The position numbers and the translations under genes were made by a program. Positions 12,082 through 27,000 of a DNA stretch of 64,000 nt are shown piece by piece (within the stretch, counting starts at the first letter, position 1; each line of letters opens with the position of its first letter). The notes under the pieces are model-generated. The model saw only the letters and a program-made list of their open reading frames with translations, was not told where the DNA came from and ran no database searches. Source of the stretch: Sinonovacula constricta (lineage: Eukaryota; Mollusca; Bivalvia; Cardiida; Solecurtidae); the NCBI GenBank assembly GCA_007844125.1, contig CM017558.1, positions 56,133,165-56,197,164 of the forward strand, read 5' to 3'.

Positions 12082-15000
12082 GTAAGTTTTAAGCTTATAC
12101 GTCAGATTTTCCATACCATAATTGCTTTGACATACATGTCACGCCTACCCTATAGAGAGTCATGCACAGAAAATGTTATTTACCAGGCAGGTGAGTTTTA
12201 AAATTGTATTTATTTTTACTTCAATATATACGTGCAAGTATGGTTATACATTTAATTCTACTAAAATGTATTTTGGTAAATTAGGGTTAAAAAAATGTTC
12301 CCAATGCCATTTAAAGAGTAAATTTTAAAATTAAAGGTACCTTTTTATAGACAGTATTATTCCCTCAAACCCAATGTCATTTAAGTTACAGTGTCACAGT
12401 AATGTTTAAGTTGAAGACTTGCCAAATTTGTATAATCTGCATTCTATTTCTGTTTTAATTGAATATTTTCTTTGCAATTTCCCACATTAATAGCTGTATG
12501 TTATTTTGTGTGTGCTTATATAGAAATTTAAAGAAGCAATCTTTTTCAGGCATCTTTTTGGTCAAATATCAAATTGACATTTCTTTAATCAGAGGTATGG
12601 ATGTGATCTGAGTCTCAACTCTTATTTATTTTAAGGTTGGGCCCTAGGTTCAGCATACGATTACAAATATGCATCAGAAGCCTATCATTTTGCAAACTAA
12701 GTAATTAGTTAATGGATAATGTGGGATTGACATCACTGGTTTCTGTCTGTAATCTGATGGTCATTCATTTGTCCAGAAATGCACACATTAACCTACATTT
12801 TTATTTGTATTATTGAATGGTTAATTTTTTTTAGTGTAAGAATGTTTTTAAGAATTAAACAGATTTTATTCTTAGATTGAATAAGACACTTGAGATGTGC
12901 TTATAGTTATACCAGATCTGGTAATGCAATCACTATAGTGTCGGCTCCAGGTATAGGAGGCCCCATGTTTGATCCTGGGCCATTACATACCAAGGTCGTT
13001 AAAAATGGTAGTGGTATAGCTCCCTTGCTAATGCTCAAGCAAATATAAGGGTAGTTCCATGACTGGTTGGCTCAGTTTCAGGATAATTTGAGTGGGTGTG
13101 GTATCATGGAATGTGGTCATGGCATGCTATACACAGTGAAGGTAGCACTATATCTGCTTCAAGTGGACACCATCTCCAGATAACTGAAATACTGTTGGTG
13201 GGATGGTAAACCCAATAAACATTTATAGTTGTTGTATAACCCTTGATTCTGGACCAGCCGCAATAGCTCAGGTGGTAGAGCGTCGGCTTGCGAATCTGGA
13301 GGTCGTGGGTTTGAACCCTGGCCGGGTCAAACCAAAGACTTTAAAGTTGGTTGTAGTGGCTTCCCTCCTAACGCTCGGGGCTAAGGGGACAGCATTACGC
13401 CTGACTCGTCGGTGTCAGTATAACCGGCCGGGTTCAGTCCCTGGGCACCTCATAAGTGCCCCTGTGCTATAATGATAGAAATGTCGCTGCTCAGTATCAG
13501 CAAAAATGTCGGCTAATCCCAATCTCTTGATTCTGGTTTGGTATTAGAAATTATTGTGTGAGACAGTTATATCAGAAGTAAAATGGTCATTAGAAATCAT
13601 TGTGTGAGATAGTTGACTCAGAAGTTAAATGGTAATTTTTTAAGTCAAGCTCATCAAATGTCTTTGGTAACAGTGAGACATTTGTTCCAACATATCTCTA
13701 AAACATATCCTAAAGTTTGACATCCCAAGAGAAGTCTGGATTGGTAAAGGGTGAGACTGTTCCATCAAGAGCTAACTGGAGTTATTCAGTAGCAAACCAT
13801 GTAGGTAAACTCTTTTATAATTTACTTGCACCTGAATTCATGATATCAAGTAATCTGCCAGTCTCTGCAGATCTTCTGAATATCGGTGAAACATCACTTG
13901 ATTTAAAACCAAGGCCATCCATATGTCAAATTATTGAGACTGATTTTGACACCCAAATAATGCAATCTGGTGCTTCCCCAGCAGTCATCAGGTAATTGAA
14001 AGCCGTCCATGCTAAATGATGCTATAAATACATAAAACTAATAATCAAGCCATCTAAGCTTATCCCATGTTATGTTTCATTTATTTAAAAGCAGTACAAA
14101 ACCTCAGTGTTTTGCTAACAAATACATGCAAAGGTTTCAAGACATATTGCTAGATACTCTGTATACAATATCAAAGCTTCTTATCAGACAGCTCCCAGTG
14201 AGACCTGGCTGCTCTGGATGTACACTGTTGGTCTAAACCTTATCAAGTTATGAAGGCAACAAGTTATAGGTGAATAAGGTTGTATCGAAGGATAATCCAT
14301 GGATGATTGCTTGGTCTGGAAAAATCGTATTGATTTTCTGCTAGGCAACAAATGGCAGTATCTTGTATCTGATAATATTGCTGACATTGCTTTGGAAACA
14401 ACTTTCATTTATTATTAAAGTTTGTTACATTTAGCACCACTTTATGTGCATTCAATACATGATAGATTGTTTTTTGTTGTTGTTATTCATACAGTGTATC
14501 CGCAAACATATACTGGCAACAATAAGCTGTTGTTTGTAATTGGCCGTGGAAGATCCCAGACATATGCTGGGGTAGAACCATTGTAAGTCTGCCAAAAGAC
14601 ATCCCAACATGACATACCCCTCTACCACTAAACTGGGACTCAAACCCTCATTGTGGAGAGCTGAGGAGGAGTTTGATCACATGACCAGATAGGCCCCAAG
14701 AAGGGATTGTTTTACACTTAATATCTGATACACATATAGGTGTTCTCATGGCCAGCAGTTGCACCAAATGCCTCTTGAATTCAAAGTCCAAACTGAAAAT
14801 ATGTTTGTACATACTCTGGTATATAAGATGGTTATCCAAAAAGTGTCAGAAAAAGGTTCTATTATTTCTGTGGTTGAGAACCTGACTCTGAGCTGGAAGC
14901 TTTGGGTTAAATCTCTGCCTCAGGGAAAGGTTTTTTCCAGCTCAGGTCACTTTAATATAAACTTGTTTGTTAAAAGTCAATTTGAACATCAGAACATCTT

Positions 15001-18000
15001 TCAGATTGATCCTTCTTGACTGCCAACTTCAACGATAGAACAAGTTGTTGTGTGCAGGAAACAGTCATGCCCAAGGACTATTATCTGGTGGTTGGTTTTG
15101 GTTTGCACCTGGGACCCTCTGATCAAGACTCCAAGGCTTTCATTTGTCCACTAGAACAAAGACATGTTTACTTGGAATAAAAATTAAAGTGTAATTATTA
15201 ATATTAACAAGCAGAGTGTACTAATGCTAAATCATTGATTTTATTTAAAACCCTATTACAATGGTAATTTTAAGATTAAAGAGTGTATTTCTTTGCTAAA
15301 TACTTGATTTAATCTAAGAACTCAATGTCTCTAGTATTTCTTTAGATCTAAGAGGTTATTTCTTTTCTAAATCCTTGATTTTTTTCTAAAACCCTTGTTT
15401 TCCCAGACACTTTGCAAACTAAATATTGTTAGTCACCATAAACAGACCTTACATGCTCCAGTGATCACAGTCAACATAGTCCAGCATTGTAGGCTTGCTC
15501 ATTTCATTGGCTTAAAATATTCATGTCTGTGCAGTTATTGCTAATAACACAGTCTAAAATTTGCTTCTAAAACTAAGATATAATGCTAGAATCTGTTCCA
15601 AGACAGAGATGATGATAGCAACTCAATCGTTCTTATCATATTTCATTTGTGTTTTTATGATGAAACCTGATTAGATTATAATCTCCTAGTTTCCCTCAGT
15701 AAGACTTAACAGTGTCATTGTGCTAATTAATTTTTTTCTGTCCTGGATTTTAACCTCAAATTTGTGTACTTGATCCAGTTCCTTTGACATAATTGTATGC
15801 ACTGTATCTTATCAGTGACTGCAGTAATGATGATATAAAATATAAGCACTTATTGGCTAGTAAAATTATGTAACAAACAAGTAATAATCATTTTTGTATA
15901 AAATACCTGGTACATTAAATGGCACTGACCATAGAATATTTCTGTGCGGTTGTGTGTTTGCTATTCTGGAACTGCTTTTAAAAGGGACTCCTATTATGGG
16001 ATAAAATATTAATTACGACAAAAAAAGTTAATTTAAACCCTGCAGTGTATCCTAAATTCCAGCCCTGCTAGTACTTATTGCAGTTATAAAATTGAAACAT
16101 AGGGAGAAAAATGTGCAGCTTGGACTTGAACCTGGGGACATTTCACTAACAGGGCCAGTATTCTACCGACTGAGCTAACCGAACCACTTACACATTCTCT
16201 CCCAATCACTCTGCTTCAAAGTTGATTGCAGGATCAAGTGATTTATAGTGCAAGATCAATACACAACAAACTTAACTCTAGGTCAATACTGTTTTACAGT
16301 CAGTGACTGTGTGACTTATTGGTAGTCCATTGGAGTCTGGTCAAATTGCTGTCCACAATAATTAGAGGGGATTAAAAAAGAATATCTTAAGATTCGTCAT
16401 TTATTATATCTTAAAACCCTATGATGTCACTGGTAAAGAAAAAGTGTAAAGAAGACAGTTCTTTGCCAAACCCTTGATTTGATTTTAAAACCTGTCTTCA
16501 CTGGTAAGAGTAAAGAAGGTATACCTTTGCTAATGCTTAATTTCTTGAACCTCTATGTCGCTGATAATAATTAAGGTTTAAGATGGAATCTCTTTGCTAA
16601 ATCCTTTATTTCTCAAATTCATATGTTGATGATATTTACTAAAAAGTATCTACCTGCCTACTCTTTAAGGGAGTACTCAAAATATGTGACTTTGTTGTAA
16701 ACTGTAGGATACACAAAGTTTGGAGCTGAAAAAATGTACACACTTCATTGTAGAGCACTATGGCTCAACATAAGGTCTTGACAAACATTGTTGATAATAA
16801 AAAGTTTAATGCCTGTTTACATTTTGTGTAAGGTTACATGTGTAACACTTAAAAAAAATGCTGTTAAGATTCTTGGATTTATCATCTCACCAACAGTATT
16901 TTAGTTATCTGGAGATGGTGTTTCTCTTGAAGCAGATAAAGTGCTGCCTTTACTGTGTATAGCATGCCGTGAACACCTGGCATGATACCACAGCAAGTCA
17001 CATTATTCCGACATCAGGCCAACCAGTCATGGAACTATCCTTATATTTGCTTGAGCATTGTTGATACTACTACCACTTTTTATGACTTTGGTATGTCGCA
17101 GCCTGGGTTCGAACCTGGGACCTCCTGTACCTGGAGCCTATGCTCTAGCGATTGCAGCTACAAGGTCCAGTCTTTAAAAATTGTTTTAAATAGACAAAAT
17201 TTAACTTTTGGATTTAGGCATACTGTCATTTCCTATTGATAAAGATCCAGCAGTTGCTCCTTGATCTGATTAGAATCTGTACTTTTGTCTGTGCAGTCTC
17301 CAGCATCATTTCTTGTTACATTTGTATAGAGTTGTTAGCAAATAACTATAAAAGTAAGTACCAGTTGATGACTAATGCAGTGGGATAAGGATTAAGCCAG
17401 TCTCAAAGTGCCATTAGTGTCATTATATTTTGACCTGAGTATTTTGAAATGCTGACAAAATCAATGTACTGGTAAGTTGACTACTGTTAATTTCATCATA
17501 CTGCTTTGTTAATCACTTTCTATATTGGACATAGTCCCGAAGTAAATATGGTTTTGTGACAGACAAGATGTTTGATAGAAGTAAAATGTCTTAAACCTTG
17601 TATTTTATTGATTAAAGTCAGTAAATTAGAGAAAATATAGATGTGGAAGGATGTACATTTATTACATTTAAAATAGCTCATTTCTTTAACAATAATGAGT
17701 TAAACCTCCACAACATACTCTTACATTTTATTCTTGGCTTAATTGCAAGTATGTTATTAGAAGTCTCAATACACCGTAATACTTCCTGGTTGATACCCCT
17801 TCGTCCAGCGTCTGGCGTCCATTGTGTGGCTTCAACAATTGTACAGTTTTTATCAAGTCTTCATCAAACTTTGTCAGAATGTTTGTCTGCAGGAAATCTT
17901 GGATGAGTTCCTTATTGACCTGGGGTTAGAAACTGGGACAAAAGGTTAAATTTTAGAAAAACCTAGTGAACATGCTAGAGACCTCATTTATAGCCCAATC

Positions 18001-21000
18001 TTCACCAGGCTTGGTCACAATGTTTGTCTGCATGAAATCTTGAATGAGTTCATAACTAGGGCATGCAGGATAAAAAAGTAGGTCATAAGATCAATTCTTA
18101 GAAAAAGTTTGTGAACACACTAGGTCAAATTTTAGAAAAAAAATATTTGTAAACACACTAGAGGCCACATTTATGGGCCAATCTTCACTAAACTTAGCCA
18201 GAATGTTTGCCTGCAAGAAACATTGGCTGTGTTTGTAACTAGGTCATGTGGGGTCAAAAACTAGGTCATTAGATCAAATTTTCTAGAAACCTTATGAAAA
18301 CGCTTGTAAACACACTAGAGGCCACATTTATGGGCCAATCTTCACTAAACTTGGCCAGAATGTTTGCCTGCAAAAAACCTTGGCTGTGTTTGTAACTAGG
18401 TCATGTGGGGTCAAAAACTAGGTCATTAGATCAAATTTTCTAGAAACCTTGTGAAAACGCTTAGAGGCCACATTGATGGCTACAATTTTCACCAAATCTG
18501 GCCATAATCTTTGCCAGTATGAAACTTAGATATGTTTCAAAGTGGACCACTTGGATTCAGTAGATCTCTAGGTAAAATTCTAGAAAATGTTATCAGCCTA
18601 GTGGCCACATTAATGGTCCAATTTTCAAGCAAAGATTTCTAAAGTAAATTAACTCTTATTACTTGATGCCAGATATGAGCCTACTAAAAGCCTGTGTCCT
18701 CAAGTGAGCGATTAAGGGCCTTGTTAACATGAGTGAACTAATTTATTACTTTAAAAACAATACATGTTACATGTTCATTTAAGATTACATTGCATTATTA
18801 TTAGTATTCAAATGACTAGTCATGTCATGTACAACAATTATCTTATACTTTTTCATATATACAAATGCAGATAACTCAAACATGTATATTGTTTTACACT
18901 TAAATCATATTAGATTCTTAAACCTGCTTTGATTATGTTTATTATGTGTAACAATGATCTGCTATGACTACAAGTGAGATCACATTACGCCTACATTGGA
19001 CAACTATGACAACATTAGACCATGATGGCAGTAAATAATTTCTAGTACAAAGCAAGCATTACAACCTTGCACAGACCTGTAAAAGGACATTGTAACTCAA
19101 TGCCAATTTTCTATGGGTCAGAATAAGTGGTGCAGGTAGGTGAATTCCAACCTTTTGTTTTGTCAATTCGAGATAAGGTATGTGATCAAAGTCAAGGTCA
19201 ATGATTAAAACATGACACTTAAAAGGAATTTTACTACCTCTTTCACGAGTTAATTATTTAAGGTATGGGCCTAAGGAATCAGTGCAGATTTGTAATACCT
19301 CTTACTGCTTTGCCTCTCACTGCTGGGGTTTTTGAGTCCCATTCAGGGCGAAGGACCTAATGTGAGAAGGACTTCCAGCTGACTTGCTGTTCACTGGTGG
19401 TTGTATCCAGGTAGTTCTACGCAGACTTGAGTCTGGTGTCTTCCTACACCAAAAGCTGGATGTTGCTATAATGATCAGGAATGGTCGCTGCAAAGTATTT
19501 CAAAAACAAAACAAAGACATAAGGAATCTGAGTTATATCAACTCAAGTGAAACAAATGTATAATAATACAAGTGAAGTAAGTCTTGTATCAAGATTCTGT
19601 GTGCAGCAGCACAATGTGGGACTAGCACACTAGAGGACTTGGCTAGCATAAATGTATTATCAGCTTCTAAACTTAATTACACAAACATGTTTTCAAATAT
19701 TATTTTTCCCTCACATACCATTATGGTGAAGGTACAATAATGTGTTTGTAAAGGCTACTGACTTCAACCATGAAGTAAATGGCACATAATTATATGTGTG
19801 GTTCAATCTTAACCTTGTCACTTTACCTTTGACAGATGATGCCATACTTCTGAATGATTTATGCAGTATGATGTTTCCATGCATATTACTAAAAATATTG
19901 AAAAAATTGTAAATATTGAATACAATTCTTATTTTCAACTGTATATTATTTATGAGTAGGTTAAATGAAAGATTCCTTGTGTTAATGATAGTTATTGAAC
20001 AACACTTCAGCAGATAGCATTATGATTGAGGCATGGTTCTGATGCTAGGAAATGAAAGAGACTGGCTGGACAGAAATTTTTCTCATAATTATCATGAAAG
20101 CATAGAAAATAAAGTCAGTACTTGATCATCCAACTCATATCTTAAATAATGTTATGTAAAAGAACAAGTACATTTTCACACATGTCTTCAGGTCAGTGAA
20201 TGTGTAGGTAATTTACTGATATGCTATCATTGTAAAGGTTTTCAGTAGCATTTTTTATTTTGATACCTTCATAGTCATTATATTTAGATGATTTTGATCT
20301 AATTGTAGATTAGAGAACACTTATTTTTCTTACAGATATAGATATAGATACATTTCTTATATTATTAAAAAAAACTGTTGACAATTCATTTTAAGCAAAT
20401 AATCTGCTGTCATGAACCTTTTTATACTGCTATCTGCCTTTAGGATAGTTTAATATTTTCCTGCTGTATTTTGCCTATTGATATTCATTTGTTTTCCCAT
20501 ATGCTTTATACATTATGCTTGCCATAATTGACCGCATTCAGATTGTTGTAAAGAAGGTAAGTTGATATATATCCATGATTGCTAGTGTGCTTAATCTAGT
20601 ACACCCTGATCTTTAGTGCTACAATGAACAGAGTCGACCCAGTGCTGATAATATTTAAACAAGTTACAAGATTTTTAGAATTCACTCTATGTTAACTCTG
20701 AGTTTGCAAGTTCATTATTTCCTTTTGTCTTTTATCTGTTGCTTAGCCCATTAGGAACTTTGCTACATAGAGCATCTTGTTCTTCATAGTGTAAGCTTTA
20801 TCTCAATATTGTCCTGATATAGACCATGTGTCATGCTTTAAGTCGAGCATTCTGATTGGATGTTTGTTGACCAGAACCATTTCCTATCAAATTGCCTGAA
20901 ACTTAACTCTTATCAATTTCTCCAAAAAGGTTTTTCTTGTATTTTTTAAGATAAAAGTTAGGCAATTTATATATAATGTGTAAAGCTAGAGGCACCGAAG

Positions 21001-24000
21001 ATCTTGATTAATGTATCTTAGATCTGGATTTTAACTATTGGTATAAAATAAAAATAACTGTATGTTTAGTTAATCAACACTCAAGTCAATCTGAGTCTGA
21101 AATTAGTTTTGTAGTTCTATAGTCAAGGTCACTGGTATTAGTTAATTATCACAAATACTTGTAGAGTATGTCCTTATTAGAAAGATTAAGGCCCTATAAA
21201 TTTACTGATAAAGCTGGGTTCTATGCAACCAATGGACATATAGTTCAATATGCTCATATTTCGCATGTTTATGATGAACAAAGTGAATGCATGTACATTT
21301 ACTTATCAAAGCAGGCAGATGATACAAACTGAACATGTGATTACAAAATGAATGTGTGATACCAAATGAACATATGAATACAAAATGGACATGTGATTAC
21401 AAAATGCATGTGTGACAGAAAATGACAGATGATACAAAATGAACATAATTATGATTACAAAATGAATGTGTGATACAAATTGGACAAATGATACAAAATG
21501 GACATGTGATACAAAATGGACATGTGATTCAAAAAATGACATGTGATAAAAAATGAGCATGTGATACAAAATGGACAGATGATACAAAATGGACATATGA
21601 TATAAAATGGACATATGATACAAAATGGACAAATGATACAAAATGCACATGTGATACAAAATGCACATGTGATTTAAAAATTGACATGTGATTAAAAATG
21701 AACATGTGATACAAAATGGACATATGATATAAAATGGACATGTGATACAATATGGACATGTGATTACAAAATGGACATGTGATTAAAAAAAATGACATGT
21801 GATTAAAAATGAACATGTGATACAAAATGGACAGATGATACAAAATGGACAGATGATATAAAATGGACATATAATACAAAATGAACATATGGTGAAAAAT
21901 GTATAGCTGATACAAAATGGAAATGCGCTAAATAAAATGGACATATGGTACAAAAAAGACATATGATACAAAATGAAATGTGATATTAAATGGACATATG
22001 ATACAAAATGTGTAGCTGATACAAAATGAACTGTGATATAAATTGACATATCATGCAAAATGAACATATGATATAAAATGAACTGTGATATAAAATGGAC
22101 ATATCATGCAAAATGAACATATGATATAAAATGTATAGCTGATACATAATTGACATGCTTTATAAAATGAACATATGATAAAAAATGGACAGATGATACA
22201 AAATGGACATGTGGTACAAAATGGACAGATGATACAAAATGGACATGTGGTACAAAATGGACAGATGATACAAAATGGACATGTGGTACAAAATGGAGAG
22301 ATGATACAAAAAGGACATGTGATACAAAATAGACATATAATACAAAATGGACAGATGATACAAAATGTATAGCTGATATAAAATGGACAACATGGACAGA
22401 ATGAATAAACGAATGGGCATATAAAAATATTAGACATAGTCTTAAAATGGACATATGATACAAAGAGGCAGATGATACAATGAAAACATGTTTATAAAAG
22501 ACAGTGCTTAAACAGATTATTTTTTCTGAACAAAGTATTGAAAATTACAATAAGATAATATATATTTTTAAATTTCCAAAATATTATGAACTGAGCATTA
22601 TATAAATTTGGTGAACAATTGAAAATGTAAAAAGTTAGCATGCAAACTTTAAAATATGGCATGTTCTGTGTTTTTATTGCTTGCTTATCGAACCTTATTT
22701 TTGGGTAAGACTATCTTATGATGCATTTCCTTGGGGTTCTTTAGATGTTCTAGCATATCAATGCCATAGTTATCTTCTATAGTGTACACAAGGATCTATC
22801 TAGCTGTGTGTTCCCAAATGCATAGCTGCCTGAATGCAGCATATGCAGTTGCATACACATTTTCCCCAAAGACTGAAAACATAACAAGTTTAGAACTGCA
22901 TTAAAAATCCTACTCTAGTAGATACTCTGGTAAGGTGTATGTTAATTGTTGAACCCGGTATTTCCTTTGAACACAAATTGATGTATATTCAACAGTCTGT
23001 ACTGGACTCAATTATTCTTGGTTTTCTTACAGCTTAATATCTGTTCAGCTTATTCCACCAGAACCATTTGTCTGTAAAGCTTTCTCAAAAGGGCTTAAAT
23101 ACAGTCTGATGTTTCATGACGTCATGACAGTTTCTTTGGAGACAAGGTGATAAAAATTGTGTTTGCATAGAAACAAGTGATTTATTTCCTGTATAAATAA
23201 GTAGCATGGATCAAATTATACATATATGGTTATGAAACATGGCTTGCTTGCTTCTGCATTGGAAAACAAAAAAATATAATTCTTGTTTTAATATTTAGAT
23301 ACCTGTAACATAACATTTTACTTAAAATCTAGTTATATCTTGATACAATGTACGATCTAGAACCAAAGGTTTTTCAAGGGGACCATGTCTGGATCCCTGT
23401 AGCGGCCATTTGTACACATCATATTTGCCTAGCTATGCCACTGGCTCCTCAAAAGAAGAGAAAACTTTAAAGAAACAGCAAATATGAATAAAGTCACTAA
23501 ATGAGAAATTTGTAAGCAAAATCTTGTTTGCAGGGGTGAATTTAAATTTTGTTCTGATAACTGTAAAAATCTGTTCTGCAATTGTTCTTTCTATGGATTT
23601 TATTCCTAAAAATCTTTCTTTTGGTTTTATCTCTTATCTTTTAACTGCAGCCATATGAAATTAAGTGGTTATATTCTCATTATTAAAATTATTATTAATA
23701 TTTTGTTATTTATTATTTTTATTCTATTATTATTATTATTATAATCATCATTACTGTTTTACTATTATTATTATTGATTCAGCAAACACTGTCTCTTACT
23801 CTTAGCTAGTTTCTTTGTTTGAAGATTTAATTCAATTAGTGCCAATATAACAAAAACAAAATAACAATGTTCACATTGATCAATATTGCCTAGGACACTA
23901 TTGTCATTGCACATACTAATCCATATCACTAGATAAATAAAACAAACATTTTGAAATTCCATTCAATTGTTTTCTGTATATTTAGAAACTTTAATTTGCC

Positions 24001-27000
24001 ATAACAAAAAAAAATATTGACTGCAAACAGAAATGGACTTTGCAGCCTGACTGCTATTGTATTTTTTACAAGAGTAAGCACAAATATTAATTAAGAAGTT
24101 TCATACATGTGTTAAAGGAAGCCTACTTGAAAGTGTAAACCTTTTATTTACAAAGTAAACATGACAAATTAATAAGTTTTATGTAACGGTATGTTTTACG
24201 TATTTTAACTGCAATCTTCAAGACGTCATGACAGTCTATACTCACAAAAATAAACAATAAGATTAATTAAATAGTTTTGCGAATATACGTCATAGCTCGG
24301 TTTTCACTATATTGATCAATTGACTTAATTTACTTATTATGACTTTGCCTATAGTTATATTGCTGTATGCACTTTAATTTCTTATCCAGGGTTTTGCTTT
24401 TATATATAAAATGTCTTCAATTTAAACTTTAATGGTATGTTGCTTATTTCTTTTCACAAATCTAAACAGGCCAGATAACAAGTCATGGGTTGGCCTCCCA
24501 GGGCAAAGCAGTTAGAGTCACTGACTTATAACTCCTCATCCCCTCACTTTATGGGTTTGAGTCCAGGTCAGCCTAAGAACTTCCATGGTGGATGGTGTTC
24601 CAGTAACTTGCAGTGACCCTGTGGTTCTATCTAGCCATACGTCAGAAGCAGAATAGTCCAGTGGTAGGATGCATGACTCTGGATCACGGGTCCATGGTTC
24701 GACCCCCGGTCAGGTCAACGCTAATTTCCTTGAGCAAGAAATTTACCTCAAATTGTTCCACTTCACCCAGGTGTATAAATGGGTACCTGCGAGGGTTATT
24801 CGGGTCAGTAATATGACTTCCCAGTCGGCTGCAATAGTACGGGATTGACGAATATACCCAATGACCAGGGGGTACAACAGTAAAGTCGGCTGAACGAGCA
24901 GTAGCTTGAAAGTAGACTATAACTTGGTATTTTTACATCTTGGAACTTCCTTCACAAATAATAAGCTGGACATCACTAATATAACCATAATTGTGTCAGT
25001 GCAATGTTACAAAAAACAAAATAAACAAGTCTTAGGTATATTTGTTGACAATCAGTTCATATAGTGACAACATGGAGAGGAAAAAAAGCTGTGTGCTAAC
25101 TTTAAGTTTAGACCCATTTTTACTGGGATTGCCTCTTAGTCCAAGCATTGTAATAGACAATAGATATGAGTTAATGTCAACAGCAGTTTCATTCATCCAC
25201 TTTACCAACAACTTCAATCTTAAAGAAAACACACACAATATCACTACCAGATTCAGAATTCATATCCTCATAGCCAAAACAATAAAAACTGTAGCATCAA
25301 ACAGTAGCAACATTATCACTACCCCATCATCGATGGCACCGTTGAAATTGCAATCACCACTTTATCAATCACACAAGCACCAATTCTGTCATAAATGCGA
25401 TATGTTGTATCAATACCATTAACATTTTGATAGGCCTTATTTTTTTGTTTAAATGTTTATATGAAGTTAAATAAGCAGTCAGCCCATTCAGCTTATATTA
25501 GTCCTTCCTGGATGATAACTTCATGGGCAGACTACTTAGCTAGTAACTTTATGCATTTAAAATAAAATAGTGTTTGTCAGAGTTCAGTCTGGTCAGGTGG
25601 TATATAAGCGTTCCACCATAGGGAGGATCCAGAAAGTTTTTGTGTGGGTTCATCTCAGTAAATACTAGATATATATACACAGTTAAGGACCCTAACTTTG
25701 ACCAAGGCAGTCAACAGACACAATTTACGTTAAAAGCTTAGTATTTGTTAAGCTTACATATATTGTGTATGTGTTTTCACAATTCTACTCTTTTACCTGG
25801 ATGGTAGGGGGATGTATCCCCCTCCTTGATCCATCCTTGCTTCAACCTTGCCTGTGAACTACAAGATTGAAAGTGTGACTTTAAAACCCACTCCTTCACC
25901 CAACCTCTAAAAACTATGGCCTTCCAAGGAAAAAGTATCAGTTTATTTTGTGTATTCTTCTGTTCCTGCCCCAATACAAACATGGACAGTTTCTATTTGT
26001 ACCAAGGCATACTTTAACTAGGTTGTTTACATTTCTTCTTCTAAGTCTAGCTTTTCATGTGCTTGGATTGCCATTATCATATAATTGATTAAATAAGTTC
26101 TGGCTGTTATAAAACTTTCAGAATCTACCTGAAAGGTGAATATTATATGGGGACCCCTGACCTAGTGCTCTGCTTATACTGTGTGAGTTAAAGTCCCTGT
26201 CAGGGAACAACAATTTAATATTCTAGCTGATCTGAGGGTGCACTGGTGGTTCTACCCAGTCACTTTATGGGGTCCTCCGTAACTAATGATAGCAAGACTT
26301 TACAGTTCCGGTCATGGTAGATTGTATGTGATGTTAATAGAAACTGGACACTGTTTAAAACAAATGACCATAATTATTTTTCATACTATTACTTTACTGA
26401 AGAGTGGCACTGAACTTAACAACATTTTTTACTATGAGAGTTAAAGTCTGAAATCAGCACATTTAGAATTTTACCATTTTAAAAATTAACTTTAATCAGT
26501 GTCTTTTCAGATAAAATTCTTTACAAACTTTCCACTGTTGTATAATGTAAAAAAAATGTACTGATCCCATGTCGCCTTTTAATTATCATTTTTTTTTATA
26601 TGAGTATTTATCGAGATGATTGTTTTATTCTTCTTCTTTATATCAGTTTTTCATATATTTTTATTGTTTTTCTTTATGTAAGTTTATCCAATATTAACAT
26701 GTAGTTACAATTCCTTTATATGGCTGCTTTAAGTGATAATGAAAAATGATACATGGAATAGATTCTCATTATGCTGGATATTATAGATTCCAGTATTTAA
26801 TTTGATTTAATCAGTAGGAAGATTCCACTGCATATACATAGGTTATAAGTAAAGTTCTATGACTCATTTGTTTATAATTATGATAATACATAACTTGGTG
26901 TTTATGGCATGATTTTGCCATTAAAGTAGCACTATATATGCTTAAAGTGGATAGCACCTCCAAACTGAACAATTATAATGTGTGTTTATATCATTTACAG

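Noticed and set aside
13258..13330. tRNA-like sequence with A and B boxes (also 24654-24707, 47069-47123 and antisense at 16.1 and 17.1 kb)
   Set aside because: Acceptor and anticodon stems do not pair and each is followed by a SINE body, so these are SINE heads.
21306..22463. Five long minus-strand open frames and one plus frame
   Set aside because: They are frames of the 18 bp minisatellite, not genes; composition is purely repetitive and frames overlap.
25042..25422. 126-codon plus-strand open frame and a 70-codon minus frame
   Set aside because: No recognisable motif; the 3' part looks like decayed trinucleotide repeat, so chance is the simplest explanation.
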